Counted from the first letter of the stretch, positions 7,541 through 15,648 are shown. The stretch is DNA of 25,105 nt from Fen-7 sp041494285 (GCA_041494285.1 JBGQAL010000019.1:1-25105), one strand, 5' to 3'. Program-made: numbers and translations. Notes: a model not told the origin generated them from the letters alone.

Positions 7541-8467
7541 TCATGAAGAATGTAACCCGAGATACATTTCTATGCCCTTAGATATGAGTTCAGTTGCCAC
7601 ACTAACACCTACAGCTCCTGTGCCTGTTGAGACCTTCGATTTCATTTTATCTATCCACTCCTTTGTGCAGGATCCAATATTTTTCTGAGTCCCAACCATT
7701 TTATCGTTTTCGAGTGCGCTCTCAAGTTCTTTTAGATCAGAACCTTCGAGGTCAATTCCAAGATCTAAGAGGTATTTCTTTAGCGATTCAAGATCCCCTT
7801 TGTAAACATCTTGATGCATAAACTGTGTAACGCCTGATCCACCGAGGGCCAGGTTCCCTACATCCCCCAGAACGTAGATTTTGAAAAGTTGTTGTACTGT
7901 TTCAAGAGGGATGGGCTGAGCACCCGGCAGAGCTTCTCCTGCATCTGGTGCCTCCTTCTCTATCTTAAGAACAAACTCAAGTATTCTATTTCTTACAGTA
8001 TCTATAATTCCTGCAATTCTGCTGACAGAAACAACGTTGAATGCTGCCAAACAACTAAAACCTTCATATACTCTATCACGCATAATCGCGACTAGATCTA
8101 CGGACCAAGAAAATTGCAATGTATCTTCTTTAGCATTTTTAACCATATGAGCCAAAGAGCTTATTGGTTGCATGAGTCTTACTGTGGTTGCAGCTTCAAG
8201 ATGTTCTTCTGGAATCGTGAAGGAAGGAATGGAATAATTTTGTAACATCCTATAACCGTCTGTAAAATGACCATATGAATTTGTTCCAATAACGCGATAT
8301 AGTGGAAGATCGTTATTGTCCTGATATCCATTCAGCTCATGACTAATCCATCTTTGGAAATCATCGTTTCCGAGTCGCGTAGCAAGAACCAAGCACTTCC
8401 TCAACAAGTCGGTAATATCAACCTTCGAATCAAGTGCAGTAGCCTGTATTTCCCTCAGCAATGACAT
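7541..8467 (-). CDS. AbiTii-domain protein, putative abortive-infection factor
   Basis: It has 308 residues. The N-terminal half (SLLREIQATALDSKVDITDLLRKCLVLATRLGNDDFQRWISHELNGY, about 2-48) matches what I know of the AbiTii domain: short helices, a conserved L-A-x-R-L-G segment and W-x-x-x-E-L-N-G-Y. This domain is found in proteins tied to abortive infection. The middle is helical. The C-terminal 30 residues (TGTGAVGVSVATELISKGIEMYLGL) are small and hydrophobic and could insert into or touch a membrane. Base composition is clearly more AT-rich than trp or tnpB, suggesting transfer. The ATG has only a weak ribosome-binding site. No partner gene is evident. The mechanism is unknown. Confidence 0.7.
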   Translation of the reverse strand: MSLLREIQATALDSKVDITDLLRKCLVLATRLGNDDFQRWISHELNGYQDNNDLPLYRVIGTNSYGHFTDGYRMLQNYSIPSFTIPEEHLEAATTVRLMQPISSLAHMVKNAKEDTLQFSWSVDLVAIMRDRVYEGFSCLAAFNVVSVSRIAGIIDTVRNRILEFVLKIEKEAPDAGEALPGAQPIPLETVQQLFKIYVLGDVGNLALGGSGVTQFMHQDVYKGDLESLKKYLLDLGIDLEGSDLKELESALENDKMVGTQKNIGSCTKEWIDKMKSKVSTGTGAVGVSVATELISKGIEMYLGLHSS

Positions 8468-8556
8468 AGTTCTTTCAGGAAAATACTTGCAAGCTGCTGA
8501 GAGATTAACCTAACGGCAGAATGCATTAATATTGCTGAAATATGATAGCGTTCGTT

Positions 8557-9048
8557 CTAAAAAATCACATTCATCGGTCTATCGTCTATTCTATACCCAG
8601 GCACCCTCTCCCTCTCAATCCCCACTGGCGAGTCGAAGTGCTCCTCATAGGGCTTGATGTCCAGGATCGGCGTTCCGTCCAGGGCATCGAGGCCAGTCAC
8701 CCTGATCTTATTTCCCTTGATCGTTAGGATCTCCGCCACTGTGATCCCGATGGGGTTGGGCCGACAGGGGCTCCTGGTGGCCAGCACTCCGCGCTCAGGT
8801 GTTGATTGGTCTCCCATTGGGTGCACCCGCTCGCGGTAGCCCGGTGAGCGATCGATGTGATAAATGACCAGGATAAACTTGTATCTGTCTAGGCCGTCCA
8901 GAGCGCCCACGTATTTTTCGTCCAGGATTAGCGTGGATTCAGCGTTCCTCAAGGTCTTTGGATCGCCTGGCTCGTCGAAGCTGCTTGCGACCACGCCGAT
9001 GGGCGTGTAGACTACTTTCTCGGGCTGTATTTCAGGGGCCATATTCAC
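8557..9048 (-). CDS. trmO: tRNA (N6-threonylcarbamoyladenosine37-N6)-methyltransferase TrmO family
   Basis: TsaA/YaeB/VirR family. TrmO methylates t6A37 of some ANN-decoding tRNAs using S-adenosylmethionine. It has 163 residues, the short archaeal form without the bacterial C-terminal extension. Signatures are YTPIGVV at the start, GVLATRSPCRPNPIGITVAEI in the centre and LDALDGTPILDIKPY near 130. The start is GTG at 9048 or ATG at 9042; both keep the domain. Family membership is secure; the exact substrate in archaea is inferred. Confidence 0.88.
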   Translation of the reverse strand: MNMAPEIQPEKVVYTPIGVVASSFDEPGDPKTLRNAESTLILDEKYVGALDGLDRYKFILVIYHIDRSPGYRERVHPMGDQSTPERGVLATRSPCRPNPIGITVAEILTIKGNKIRVTGLDALDGTPILDIKPYEEHFDSPVGIERERVPGYRIDDRPMNVIF

Positions 9049-9187
9049 TTAAGATCCTTGTTCATCTACTCGGCCCCTTCGGATAAGAGTTGTGCTTTCC
9101 TGGCAATAGAATCCTTATTGTTCAGTGAGAAATCATCACATCAGGCTTTTAAAGTTAAAGGAAACTGACGAAAGATTTATCCATCTT

Positions 9188-9799
9188 ATGTTTCATCAGG
9201 TAGTGAGGGATAAATTGGCAAAATCATATATCTGGATAGGATTAGCGTTCGTTGTGTTGTTCATTCTGCCGTCTTTGGTAAATGCCGAAGCATCGTCTTT
9301 ACAGGTAAACGAGACGGTAAAGGGCTTTAGAATAAGCTTTGATGCCATAAATGACACGAACATGGTCGCTAAATTTTGGAGCAATGGCTCGGCATTTTTC
9401 GGCAGCTCTTTCAAAGCACCAGCTAATGAACTTGCTAATGGAGTTGCGGTATTGGCAGGCAATGACACCGATCCCTACAAGAGATGGGGTATGTGTGGCG
9501 TCTTCGTCTTGAGGAACCCTGAAAATACCAGTAATGTAGAAAAAAACGTGACTAAAAATAACTCAAACAAGTACATAAGAGTCTTTGATAGAATGATTGA
9601 TGGCCACAAGGGACTCCTCTTGGAAGCAGGTAACGAGTCTTATGATCCTTTGATGACATATATGGCAATGTATTGGCTGGATGAAGTCAATGGGAAAGCT
9701 ACAGAATTTGTATATGTTGTATCTCAATGGCCTGACAAAGAAACAGAAAGATTGCTGAATACAATTCATGTTGAGGAGCTCAAGCAAATCCTTGATTAA
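9188..9799 (+). CDS. Exported protein of unknown function
   Basis: I do not recognise the family. From ATG 9188 the product has 203 residues and begins with a basic segment, then a hydrophobic stretch (IWIGLAFVVLFILPSLVNA) ending in a plausible signal-peptidase site before EASS. The mature part has several N-x-S/T sequons (NGS, NDT, NTS, NVT, NES), consistent with an N-glycosylated surface protein. It has one Cys, so there is no disulfide network and no lipobox. GTG at 9125 extends the frame and GTG at 9203 would also work; none has a good ribosome-binding site. It stands alone between trmO (minus) and a ChaB-like gene (minus). Confidence 0.6.
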   Translation: MFHQVVRDKLAKSYIWIGLAFVVLFILPSLVNAEASSLQVNETVKGFRISFDAINDTNMVAKFWSNGSAFFGSSFKAPANELANGVAVLAGNDTDPYKRWGMCGVFVLRNPENTSNVEKNVTKNNSNKYIRVFDRMIDGHKGLLLEAGNESYDPLMTYMAMYWLDEVNGKATEFVYVVSQWPDKETERLLNTIHVEELKQILD

Positions 9800-9919
9800 T
9801 ACGATCGAAAAGGCGGATTGTGGCATCTTTGGAGCGATTAGGAGGCCGTCCAGAAGTGGATGAAATGAACTTTTGGGTTTCAGATCGGAGATTATCAGGA
9901 ATCCTCATCAGTTAGCCAT

Positions 9920-10156
9920 TCAATTACTTTTTGGCTTCCACTCTCCAGATTTCTCATCCTTTTTGTATGTTTGTTTCACTGCTGACCAGGCAACTTTGTG
10001 AGCCGTTTCTTCCCTTGAGGCTCCAACTTTGCGATCTTCCGGCTTTGCGTACTCTTCCCAAGCATTGTTGAAAGCCTCTAAATAAATTTTCTGGGCGTGT
10101 TCCGGTAAGTTTTTCTGAACGCTTTCGGGCAGATCTTTCACATTCTTGTAAGGCAT
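9920..10156 (-). CDS. ChaB-family protein
   Basis: It has 78 residues. The motif order (DLPESVQKNLPEHAQKIYLEAFNNAWEEY, then AHKVAWSAVKQTYKKDEKSGEWKP) is that of the ChaB fold: two helices, then a W-S-A-V-K helix. E. coli ChaB was named for a cation-transport locus, but its function is unclear. I chose ATG 10156, not the earlier in-frame ATG 10192, because GAGGT lies at 10165-10170 and the family starts at MPYKN. A second ChaB-like gene is at 17897-18205 in this window. Confidence 0.85.
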   Translation of the reverse strand: MPYKNVKDLPESVQKNLPEHAQKIYLEAFNNAWEEYAKPEDRKVGASREETAHKVAWSAVKQTYKKDEKSGEWKPKSN

Positions 10157-10192
10157 TAAAAATGACCTCTTAAAATAAGATATTGCTTCCAA

Positions 10193-10375
10193 TCATTAAT
10201 CAATTTTTCTATAAGTATTATCTTTAGTTCTAAAATCACATCCGGCGGTATCTATAGTCCGACACATATATCCGGGCAAAAAAACGGTTTTGTGGAGCAT
10301 TACAAATTGAAGCCCGCTCCAGCAATTCTCGGCTCGCCGCTGCTGCAAAGAAATTAAAAATAATCGAATAAAAAG
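10193..10375. other. Intergenic region with T-rich terminator for the CBS gene
   Basis: No gene seen. Immediately after the CBS-gene stop, the minus strand reads CTTTTTATT and, a little further, ATTATTTTTAATTTC (10340-10375), which suits an archaeal oligo-T terminator. A 6-bp inverted repeat (TGGAGC/GCTCCA) lies near 10293-10322. The right half of the spacer (low coordinates) carries the leader of the ChaB-like gene. Confidence 0.4.
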
Positions 10376-11245
10376 CTATGCTGCTTGCTGCTGGCTATGA
10401 TCCACCAGGGCTTTTACAATATCCTTGTCTCTGAGCATTCCAATGAGCTTCTGGCTGGAGCTGACCACAGGGATCTGGTCTATCCTGGACTTCCGCATCA
10501 AGCTGGCGCACTCGCTGACTCCTGCGCTCTTGATGACGGTTATCGCCGACACCATGGCCTCTCTGACCAAAATGTTGCGCAGCTCGATCCTTGAAACGGC
10601 ATAGTACTTGTTCGTGGTCTCCATTACGCTGTTCCACATCCACTCGTCCTCTTCATGTGCAGCGGACATGACAGTCTTTCCAACAGAGTCCTCGATTATG
10701 CTGGACTTGATCAGGTCCCGGTCGGAGATGATGCCCACAAGCTTAAGCCCGGAGTCGATCACTGGACAGGCTGCGACCTGGGCGTACTCCATGACTGCAC
10801 CGGCTATGGGCACAGGCATCTCGCTCCACAGGACCAGGATGTCTTTTTCGAAGTACTCCTCTACGTCTGTCTGGATGTTCAGGTCGGCAGCCACCTTGAC
10901 TATGTCTGCCACGGTGATTATGCCCACAAGCTTTTTGCCGTCCACTACAGGAAGCCGCCTTATTTCGTTCTTCAACAGGAGACTGGATGCCTCCTCTATG
11001 GTGCTGTCAGGTGTAACAGTTATCGGATTCCTGGTCATCAGCAGGGCGGTCTGATCCTCCTCCCGGTTCCTCAAGACGTCGGACCTGGTGATCATGCCCA
11101 CCAACTCTTCTTTCTTGACTACAGGGACTCCGGACACCTGGCGTTCTTGTAGCGTTTTTAAGACCTGATCCCTGTTTCCCGGAAGGGTCACATAGGCAAC
11201 ATCCCTGACCATTACATTTTTGACGAGCATGGGCATGGGGCTCAA
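10376..11245 (-). CDS. Four-CBS-domain (double Bateman) protein
   Basis: It has 289 residues made of four CBS motifs in two Bateman pairs. Repeated elements V-S-G-V-P-V-V, L-V-G-M-I-T-x-x-D, R-R-L-P-V-V-D-G, L-V-G-I-I-T-x-x-D-I, L-V-G-I-I-S-D-R-D and I-D-Q-I-P-V-V, L-I-G-M-L-R-D-K-D mark the four units at about 8-57, 68-115, 130-185 and 225-280. CBS pairs commonly bind AMP, ATP or SAM and report energy state; no catalytic domain is attached, so it should act on a partner. It overlaps the preceding universal stress gene as ATGA, so the two are co-translated and plausibly work in the same stress response (inference). Confidence 0.88.
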   Translation of the reverse strand: MSPMPMLVKNVMVRDVAYVTLPGNRDQVLKTLQERQVSGVPVVKKEELVGMITRSDVLRNREEDQTALLMTRNPITVTPDSTIEEASSLLLKNEIRRLPVVDGKKLVGIITVADIVKVAADLNIQTDVEEYFEKDILVLWSEMPVPIAGAVMEYAQVAACPVIDSGLKLVGIISDRDLIKSSIIEDSVGKTVMSAAHEEDEWMWNSVMETTNKYYAVSRIELRNILVREAMVSAITVIKSAGVSECASLMRKSRIDQIPVVSSSQKLIGMLRDKDIVKALVDHSQQQAA

Positions 11246-11679
11246 ACCGCCTTCTTTGGAACAGTGAGGACGGGAACATTGGAGTTCCGCACAACCTTCT
11301 CCGCAACGCTTCCGAGAAGGAACTTATCGAGGCCTGTTCGTCCAACGCTGCCCATGACGATGACGCTCATTCCCGTATCTTTGGCGTAGTCGATGATCTC
11401 TTCTCCGGGATTTCCTTCCTTGACCGTCTTTTCGAAGGCGACTCCGGCTTCTTTAGCCAGCTTTTCGACGTACGAAACTGCATCCTTCCCCTCACGGTTC
11501 AGTATATCCCTGATGCTGAATAGCAGCATATCATCCGGAAGATGACCCATCTTACTGGTGTCTACTATGTAAAGGGCCACCACAGTTCCACCGGCCAATT
11601 TTGCCAGCTCTACTCCTGCCCTGGCTGCCCTCTCACTGTGCTCAGATCCATCGGTTGCTATCAATATTTTTTCAAACAT
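11242..11679 (-). CDS. Universal stress protein (UspA family)
   Basis: It has 145 residues, a single Usp domain of the ATP-binding type. ILIATDGSEHSERAA places the nucleotide-contacting Asp near residue 10, and the C-terminal G-x2-G-x9-G-S motif is intact in MGSVGRTGLDKFLLGSVAEKVV, followed by VPVLTV. Expected to be a cytosolic dimer. The ATG is preceded by AGGTG, which overlaps the stop region of the amidohydrolase only 8 bases away. It is followed by an ATGA overlap into the CBS gene. The three genes therefore probably form one transcript. Confidence 0.92.
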   Translation of the reverse strand: MFEKILIATDGSEHSERAARAGVELAKLAGGTVVALYIVDTSKMGHLPDDMLLFSIRDILNREGKDAVSYVEKLAKEAGVAFEKTVKEGNPGEEIIDYAKDTGMSVIVMGSVGRTGLDKFLLGSVAEKVVRNSNVPVLTVPKKAV

Positions 11680-11687
11680 AATAACAC

Positions 11688-12743
11688 CTAAAATATGGCT
11701 AGTATATCAGAAGGCCTGGCCCTTCTTACGACGCTTGCCAGAAGATCCGAAGAACCCCACATGTTGTCAGACAACTTATCTATCACCATCAATCTGGCCT
11801 CCTTTCCCACGGATATCGACCCAGCCTTCTCGTCAATTCCCATGATCTTAGCTCCATTAAGAGTGCACATCTTAAATACCTGTCTATCGTCGTGCAGCAG
11901 AGCCTTCGATACCAGCTCCATTTCAGAGAACATGTTCGGCGAGTTGAGCATGACGTTGTCTGTTCCCACGCCGACGGTTATGCCAAGATTGATCATCTCC
12001 TGAACATCGGGCAATCCTGCTCCAGTTACCAGGTTTGACCTAGGACAGACGACGACAGGCACGCCAGAGGCTGCAACCCTTCTCAGGTCCTCTCTGGATG
12101 CCCTGGACAGGTGAACGAGGAAGTCAGGGTTTAGACTAAGGGCTTCGGAGATGTCGTCCGTTCCTGCTTCTCCCGCATGGATGGCCACTGCCTTGGAGCA
12201 GCACCTGGCCCTGTTCGCCGTGTCCCTGATTGCCTCGAGCTTATGATCCCTGGTGCTGCTTATGCCCAGTCCCCAACAGGAACCGTGGATATCGAAGGAT
12301 CCTTCATCGGGCCTTCCCAGGATTCTCGCGGTCAGTGGCAATCCATCAAGAGCTTCAAGGAGCATCTCCACGCCTTCAGGTCCGCCTTCGCGAAAGTCGG
12401 CAAAGGCAAAGGTTCCCGTTGCGATCATATCCAGAAGTGTCCTCCTCATCGATTCGACCAAAACTGCTCTGGGGGACTTGGCCAAGAGCTGGTGCTTGAG
12501 CCCGCCTGGCCCCACGAGCTCGCTCAGAGGCAGGAACGGCGGATCTTTGAATGCCGAGTCGCCGATGTGAGTGTGAGCGTTTACAAAACGCGGGCAGATA
12601 ATGCCCTGGAGTTCGGAATCAACCGGATCTTTGCCGATCTCTTTTATGATCCCATCCCTTACGCACAAATAGCCCTCTAAGGGCCTAAAGTCATCTCCAT
12701 GGATTATGGTGCCTGATAGGACAGTTTCGCGATTTCTGGACAT
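11688..12743 (-). CDS. Metal-dependent amidohydrolase, cytosine-deaminase-like
   Basis: It has 351 residues. The amidohydrolase metal set is complete: His57-x-His59 in FVNAHTHIGD, His189 in AIHAGE, His211 in LVHLSRAS and Asp262 in GVGTDNVMLNSPN; CPRSNL lies between. The pattern resembles the aminohydrolase (deaminase) branch that acts on cytosine, guanine, triazines or methylthioadenosine. ATG 12743 is preceded by GGAGGGG, which decides the start; the frame is open further upstream to 13205 but only as antisense of the reductase gene. It is divergent from the archaeal 2,5-diaminopyrimidine reductase and followed after 8 bases by usp. The substrate is unknown; see the finding on riboflavin/F420. 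Confidence 0.82.
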   Translation of the reverse strand: MSRNRETVLSGTIIHGDDFRPLEGYLCVRDGIIKEIGKDPVDSELQGIICPRFVNAHTHIGDSAFKDPPFLPLSELVGPGGLKHQLLAKSPRAVLVESMRRTLLDMIATGTFAFADFREGGPEGVEMLLEALDGLPLTARILGRPDEGSFDIHGSCWGLGISSTRDHKLEAIRDTANRARCCSKAVAIHAGEAGTDDISEALSLNPDFLVHLSRASREDLRRVAASGVPVVVCPRSNLVTGAGLPDVQEMINLGITVGVGTDNVMLNSPNMFSEMELVSKALLHDDRQVFKMCTLNGAKIMGIDEKAGSISVGKEARLMVIDKLSDNMWGSSDLLASVVRRARPSDILAIF

Positions 12744-12834
12744 CCTTACGCCCCTCCTTCGTGGGAATCTATTTAACTTCTCTTGATAGCTTCTCTTGAA
12801 TATCTTAAGGCCAGAGCGGAGTAGGAGGATCTCC

Positions 12835-13497
12835 TTGGACAGACCTTTCGTCTTCATCAACAGTGCCGTGAGCGCAGACGGCAAGATCAGCTCAATTTTG
12901 CACAGGCAGGTCAGAATATCGGGGAAGGAAGATCTGATCAGGGTCGATGAACTCAGGGCTTCGAGCGATGCGATCATGGTGGGTGTTGAAACCGTCCTGG
13001 CCGATGATCCCGGACTCAGGGTCAAATCAGAGCAGCTCCGCAAGGAAAGGCTGGAAAGAGGCGTAAATGAGAATCCCTTGAGAATAGTGGCTGACAGCCT
13101 TGCTCGAACTCCTCCAGACGCAGAGATTCTGGGAGCCAAATGCATTATAGCAGTCTCCAGGGCCGCACCGCCTGAGAGAGTGGCTGCACTCTCTGATCGG
13201 TGCAAGATTTTTGTCTCCGGCCAAAATCGCGTAGATCTGATAGGGCTAATGAGTTTTCTTCACGGAATCGGCGTTAAACGGCTTATGGTAGAGGGAGGTG
13301 CAATCCTAAACTGGAGCATGATCAGTGCAGGCCTGGTTGACGAGATTTACGTTTACGTCGGAAATATGCTGATCGGAGGTGAAGTTGCTCCATCCTTGTT
13401 GGGCGGAGGCGGATTCTCGGTCAACTTTCCAAAACTGGAGCTCATCTCTCTTGAACGGCTCGGTGAAGGAGTTCTGCTCAGGTGGCATGTCGGGTAA
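12835..13497 (+). CDS. 2,5-diamino-6-(ribosylamino)-4(3H)-pyrimidinone 5'-phosphate reductase
   Basis: Archaeal stand-alone RibD C-terminal-type reductase (MJ0671/ArfC type), which reduces the ribose of the pyrimidine intermediate to ribityl with NADPH, on the path to riboflavin and coenzyme F420. It has 220 residues. Seen: FINSAVSADGKISS (NADPH/substrate loop), SSDAIMVGVETVLADDPGL, and RLMVEGGAILNWSMISAGLVDEIYVYV. The start is TTG 12835, preceded by GGAGGATC (12824-12831), a near-perfect ribosome-binding site; the more upstream ATG at 12796 has none and adds a non-family extension. No deaminase domain is fused, as expected in archaea. Confidence 0.88.
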   Translation: MDRPFVFINSAVSADGKISSILHRQVRISGKEDLIRVDELRASSDAIMVGVETVLADDPGLRVKSEQLRKERLERGVNENPLRIVADSLARTPPDAEILGAKCIIAVSRAAPPERVAALSDRCKIFVSGQNRVDLIGLMSFLHGIGVKRLMVEGGAILNWSMISAGLVDEIYVYVGNMLIGGEVAPSLLGGGGFSVNFPKLELISLERLGEGVLLRWHVG

Positions 13498-13529
13498 TAA
13501 TTGTGTATTTTCATACGACCAAAGATGTT

Positions 13530-14093
13530 TCAATAATATTTGTCGATCCCCCCATACCCAAACGTCTTGTTCTTCTCAGACATTTTTATGAAATAATTTA
13601 ATCGCTTTTTGAATTCTTCTGGGCGGTTTCTTGCACCTTCGATAAAGCCTATACGGATTCTTTGGTAAGGGGGAGGGAACTTTTGGAAGTTCTCGTATGC
13701 CTGCGTGTTTGATTTTATCTCCTTCAAAATGTCTTTTGGAATTACAAATTCTTCGTTAAGGATATCTCTGATTGAATCCCTTACAGAGGGGATTACCTTT
13801 CCTTCCTTAACTAGCCACTTCAGTCTCTCGATATTTGCCTGCGAGTATCTGCTTTTTGGGTTTCTTGGCGTAAATCTCTGGGCAGTAAAATTCTCGTCAA
13901 TCCTCTTCACAGTACTATCAATCCAGCCAAATGACAAAGCCTCTTCAACAGCATCGTTATATTCGATCCGGCTTTTGCCGGAAGAAATCTTAGGAAAGAC
14001 AAGCCAGATTTCCTTCTCCTTATTGTAGTTCTTTTCTAGCCACTTCCGCCATCCATTTCTTCCTGAAACGCGAAGGGTTTTTCCGATCTTCAT
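13530..14093 (-). CDS. YdeI/OmpD-associated-family protein
   Basis: It has 187 residues. Signatures are WLEKNYNKEKEIWLVF, DAVEEALSFGWIDSTVKRIDE, AQRFTPRNPKSRYSQANIERLKWL and a C-terminal helical part with YQRIRIGFIEGARNRPEEFKKRL. This is the YdeI-like (bacteriocin-protection or OmpD-associated) family found in many bacteria and some archaea; its biochemical role is not established. It converges with the reductase gene (3' ends 32 bases apart). Codon and base use are more AT-rich than the flanking metabolic genes, which may point to horizontal acquisition. Confidence 0.82.
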   Translation of the reverse strand: MKIGKTLRVSGRNGWRKWLEKNYNKEKEIWLVFPKISSGKSRIEYNDAVEEALSFGWIDSTVKRIDENFTAQRFTPRNPKSRYSQANIERLKWLVKEGKVIPSVRDSIRDILNEEFVIPKDILKEIKSNTQAYENFQKFPPPYQRIRIGFIEGARNRPEEFKKRLNYFIKMSEKNKTFGYGGIDKYY

Positions 14094-14216
14094 AAATGAA
14101 ATTCCTAAAGCTAGTGTTTTAATCTAAGAGATAATTCTATCCATTAAAGGACTCCATGAAAAATATACGGTCGGCGACATTAGACCTGATGGTGCAAAAA
14201 AATTGAATGAATTAAG

Positions 14217-14957
14217 CTATTTGATTTCAGCAGCTTCTTTCTTGGTGGCTGCCTGCCAGCCCCTCATGAAGGCGTCCCAGTCCTGGTAGTGCTCTTTTAA
14301 GACTGTGCAGATGGATTCCATCATGCCAAAGGGTATTCCTACAACAACACTGTCGTCGTCCAGTTCTGCATTTCTAGCCGATCCGTCACATCCCAAGGAT
14401 ACGTTGACCTCTCCCTTCAGATAGGGCGACGAGGTGGCATCTATACAGAAGGATTGGATGCCTGCAGTATTGAAGGTAGACCTGCCTCCCGTCTTATACA
14501 TAGTCGCCTGAGTTATTCTCCTGGCTTGAAGCGGGTTTCCTACAAATATCACTACGTCTGGGTTTACGACCATCTTGTCAAGAGGCGCGACGTAGGTTGC
14601 CAAGGTGCTTCCTGCTGGCAGACGAGGCATGGTGGCAGATATATCGATTCCTATCTCTTTCGTCTCGCACTTGTGCAGCTTGTCGAAGTACAAGGACCCT
14701 GAGGCTATGTTCTCGGGGCACTCCATCAGCCCCAGGCCTGCTGCGCCGCCCTTGCACTTGTGGTAATCCGCATGAGCTAGGAAGCTCTCGCCCTTTAGCC
14801 TGGCTGTCTGGACCATCTGACAGTAATTAAAAGGCCTCTCCATGGACTCGAGATCCTTTGGTATATCCTCTTCTCGTTTGAACAACGCTACGCCCACGAT
14901 GTTGTCCTTTAGTCCGAGGGTCTCCTTCATTATGTCCGACATCTCTTCAAGATTCAT
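14217..14957 (-). CDS. DUF169-family protein
   Basis: It has 246 residues. The pattern matches DUF169, common in methanogens and anaerobes: VGVALFKREEDIP, NYCQMVQTARLKGESF, then the Cys-containing HKCKGGAAGLGLMECPE, PDVVIFVGNPLQARRITQA, and the C-terminal DSVVVGIPFGMMESI. Conserved cysteines suggest a metal or cofactor site, but the function is unknown to me. The start is ATG 14957 with GAGGT 7-8 bases before it; the ATG at 14993 adds an unsupported leader. It stands alone on the minus strand. Confidence 0.8.
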   Translation of the reverse strand: MNLEEMSDIMKETLGLKDNIVGVALFKREEDIPKDLESMERPFNYCQMVQTARLKGESFLAHADYHKCKGGAAGLGLMECPENIASGSLYFDKLHKCETKEIGIDISATMPRLPAGSTLATYVAPLDKMVVNPDVVIFVGNPLQARRITQATMYKTGGRSTFNTAGIQSFCIDATSSPYLKGEVNVSLGCDGSARNAELDDDSVVVGIPFGMMESICTVLKEHYQDWDAFMRGWQAATKKEAAEIK

Positions 14958-15096
14958 CACAATACCTCTAAGGAAATTATGTTTGGATGGCATTTCTTCC
15001 TTGTGCTTGCCTTGCGATACTCACATGGCGATTAGCCCAAGAGATAGGCTTGCAAGATGAAAGATCAAAAAAAATACGACGAGTCAGAATGTCTAA

Positions 15097-15531
15097 CTAC
15101 GCTTTAGCAATATCTTCCGGGTATCTGGCTACAACATAGTCCGAAGCGTCTTTCAATGTTGCCATGTCTCCGTTATTATTCCAGGTTGGCATCTTTTTGT
15201 TCCAGTAAAGGTCGGTGGCCGTATCATTCCCGCTCCCAGTATGCAATTTCACTGAAGCTCCCGCCTGAAGGGTGAAGTTCTTAAAAGCATATGTGCGGTT
15301 ATGCTGAGTCGTTATAGTCCATCCTCGAAGATCTTGAGCCGCTAATCCCTGATTAACTACCTCTACCCATTCGCCATTGAGGTTCTGCTTCTCGGGGTTG
15401 GGCGCTTTAAAGCATGCATTGTTGATTGTTAGCTTGGACTTTGTACTGTTCGCATCGTCGGCTGCATAAGCAGCTCCTACATAGAGAGCGGTAAGCACCG
15501 CTAACACTATTAATTTATTCTTTTTACTCAT
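15097..15531 (-). CDS. Exported lamin-tail-domain (LTD) protein
   Basis: It has 144 residues. N-terminal signal peptide: basic KKNK, hydrophobic LIVLAVLTALYVGAAYA, predicted cut before ADDAN. The rest is one LTD immunoglobulin-like fold: LNGEWVEVVNQGLAAQDLRGWTITT, YAFKNFTLQAGASVKLHTGSG, DLYWNKKMPTWNNNGDMATLKDA. LTDs occur in surface and nuclease-associated bacterial and archaeal proteins, where they probably bind DNA, sugar or other proteins. The ATG has GAGGT about 7 bases before it. An unusual 23-base-period repeated leader lies upstream. Confidence 0.82.
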   Translation of the reverse strand: MSKKNKLIVLAVLTALYVGAAYAADDANSTKSKLTINNACFKAPNPEKQNLNGEWVEVVNQGLAAQDLRGWTITTQHNRTYAFKNFTLQAGASVKLHTGSGNDTATDLYWNKKMPTWNNNGDMATLKDASDYVVARYPEDIAKA

Positions 15532-15533
15532 TT

Positions 15534-15648
15534 GCTAACCTCTTAATCTGCCCAATTCACCATCTACTAGCTGCCCAATCTGCCTTTCTACTATCATTAG
15601 CAGCTAACCTACTAAACGGCTATCGACCAACCGCCTAATCCACTTATT
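15534..15648. repeat. Degenerate tandem repeat, about 23-base period, in the LTD gene leader
   Basis: Short words recur at multiples of 23 bases or close to it: GCTAACCT at 15534 and 15603 (69 apart), CTGCCCAAT at 15548 and 15571 (23 apart), CTACTA at 15564, 15588 and 15608. About four to five decayed units lie between the TATA box and the start codon, and the first includes the LTD ribosome-binding site (AGGTTAGC on the minus strand). The unit boundary is approximate. Confidence 0.45.

Noticed and set aside
12796..12834. ATG start for the pyrimidine reductase
   Set aside because: No ribosome-binding site there and the added residues are not family-like; TTG 12835 follows GGAGGATC.
12744..13205. 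Long upstream extension of the amidohydrolase frame
   Set aside because: It is the antisense of the reductase gene; ATG 12743 with GGAGGGG gives the proper family start.
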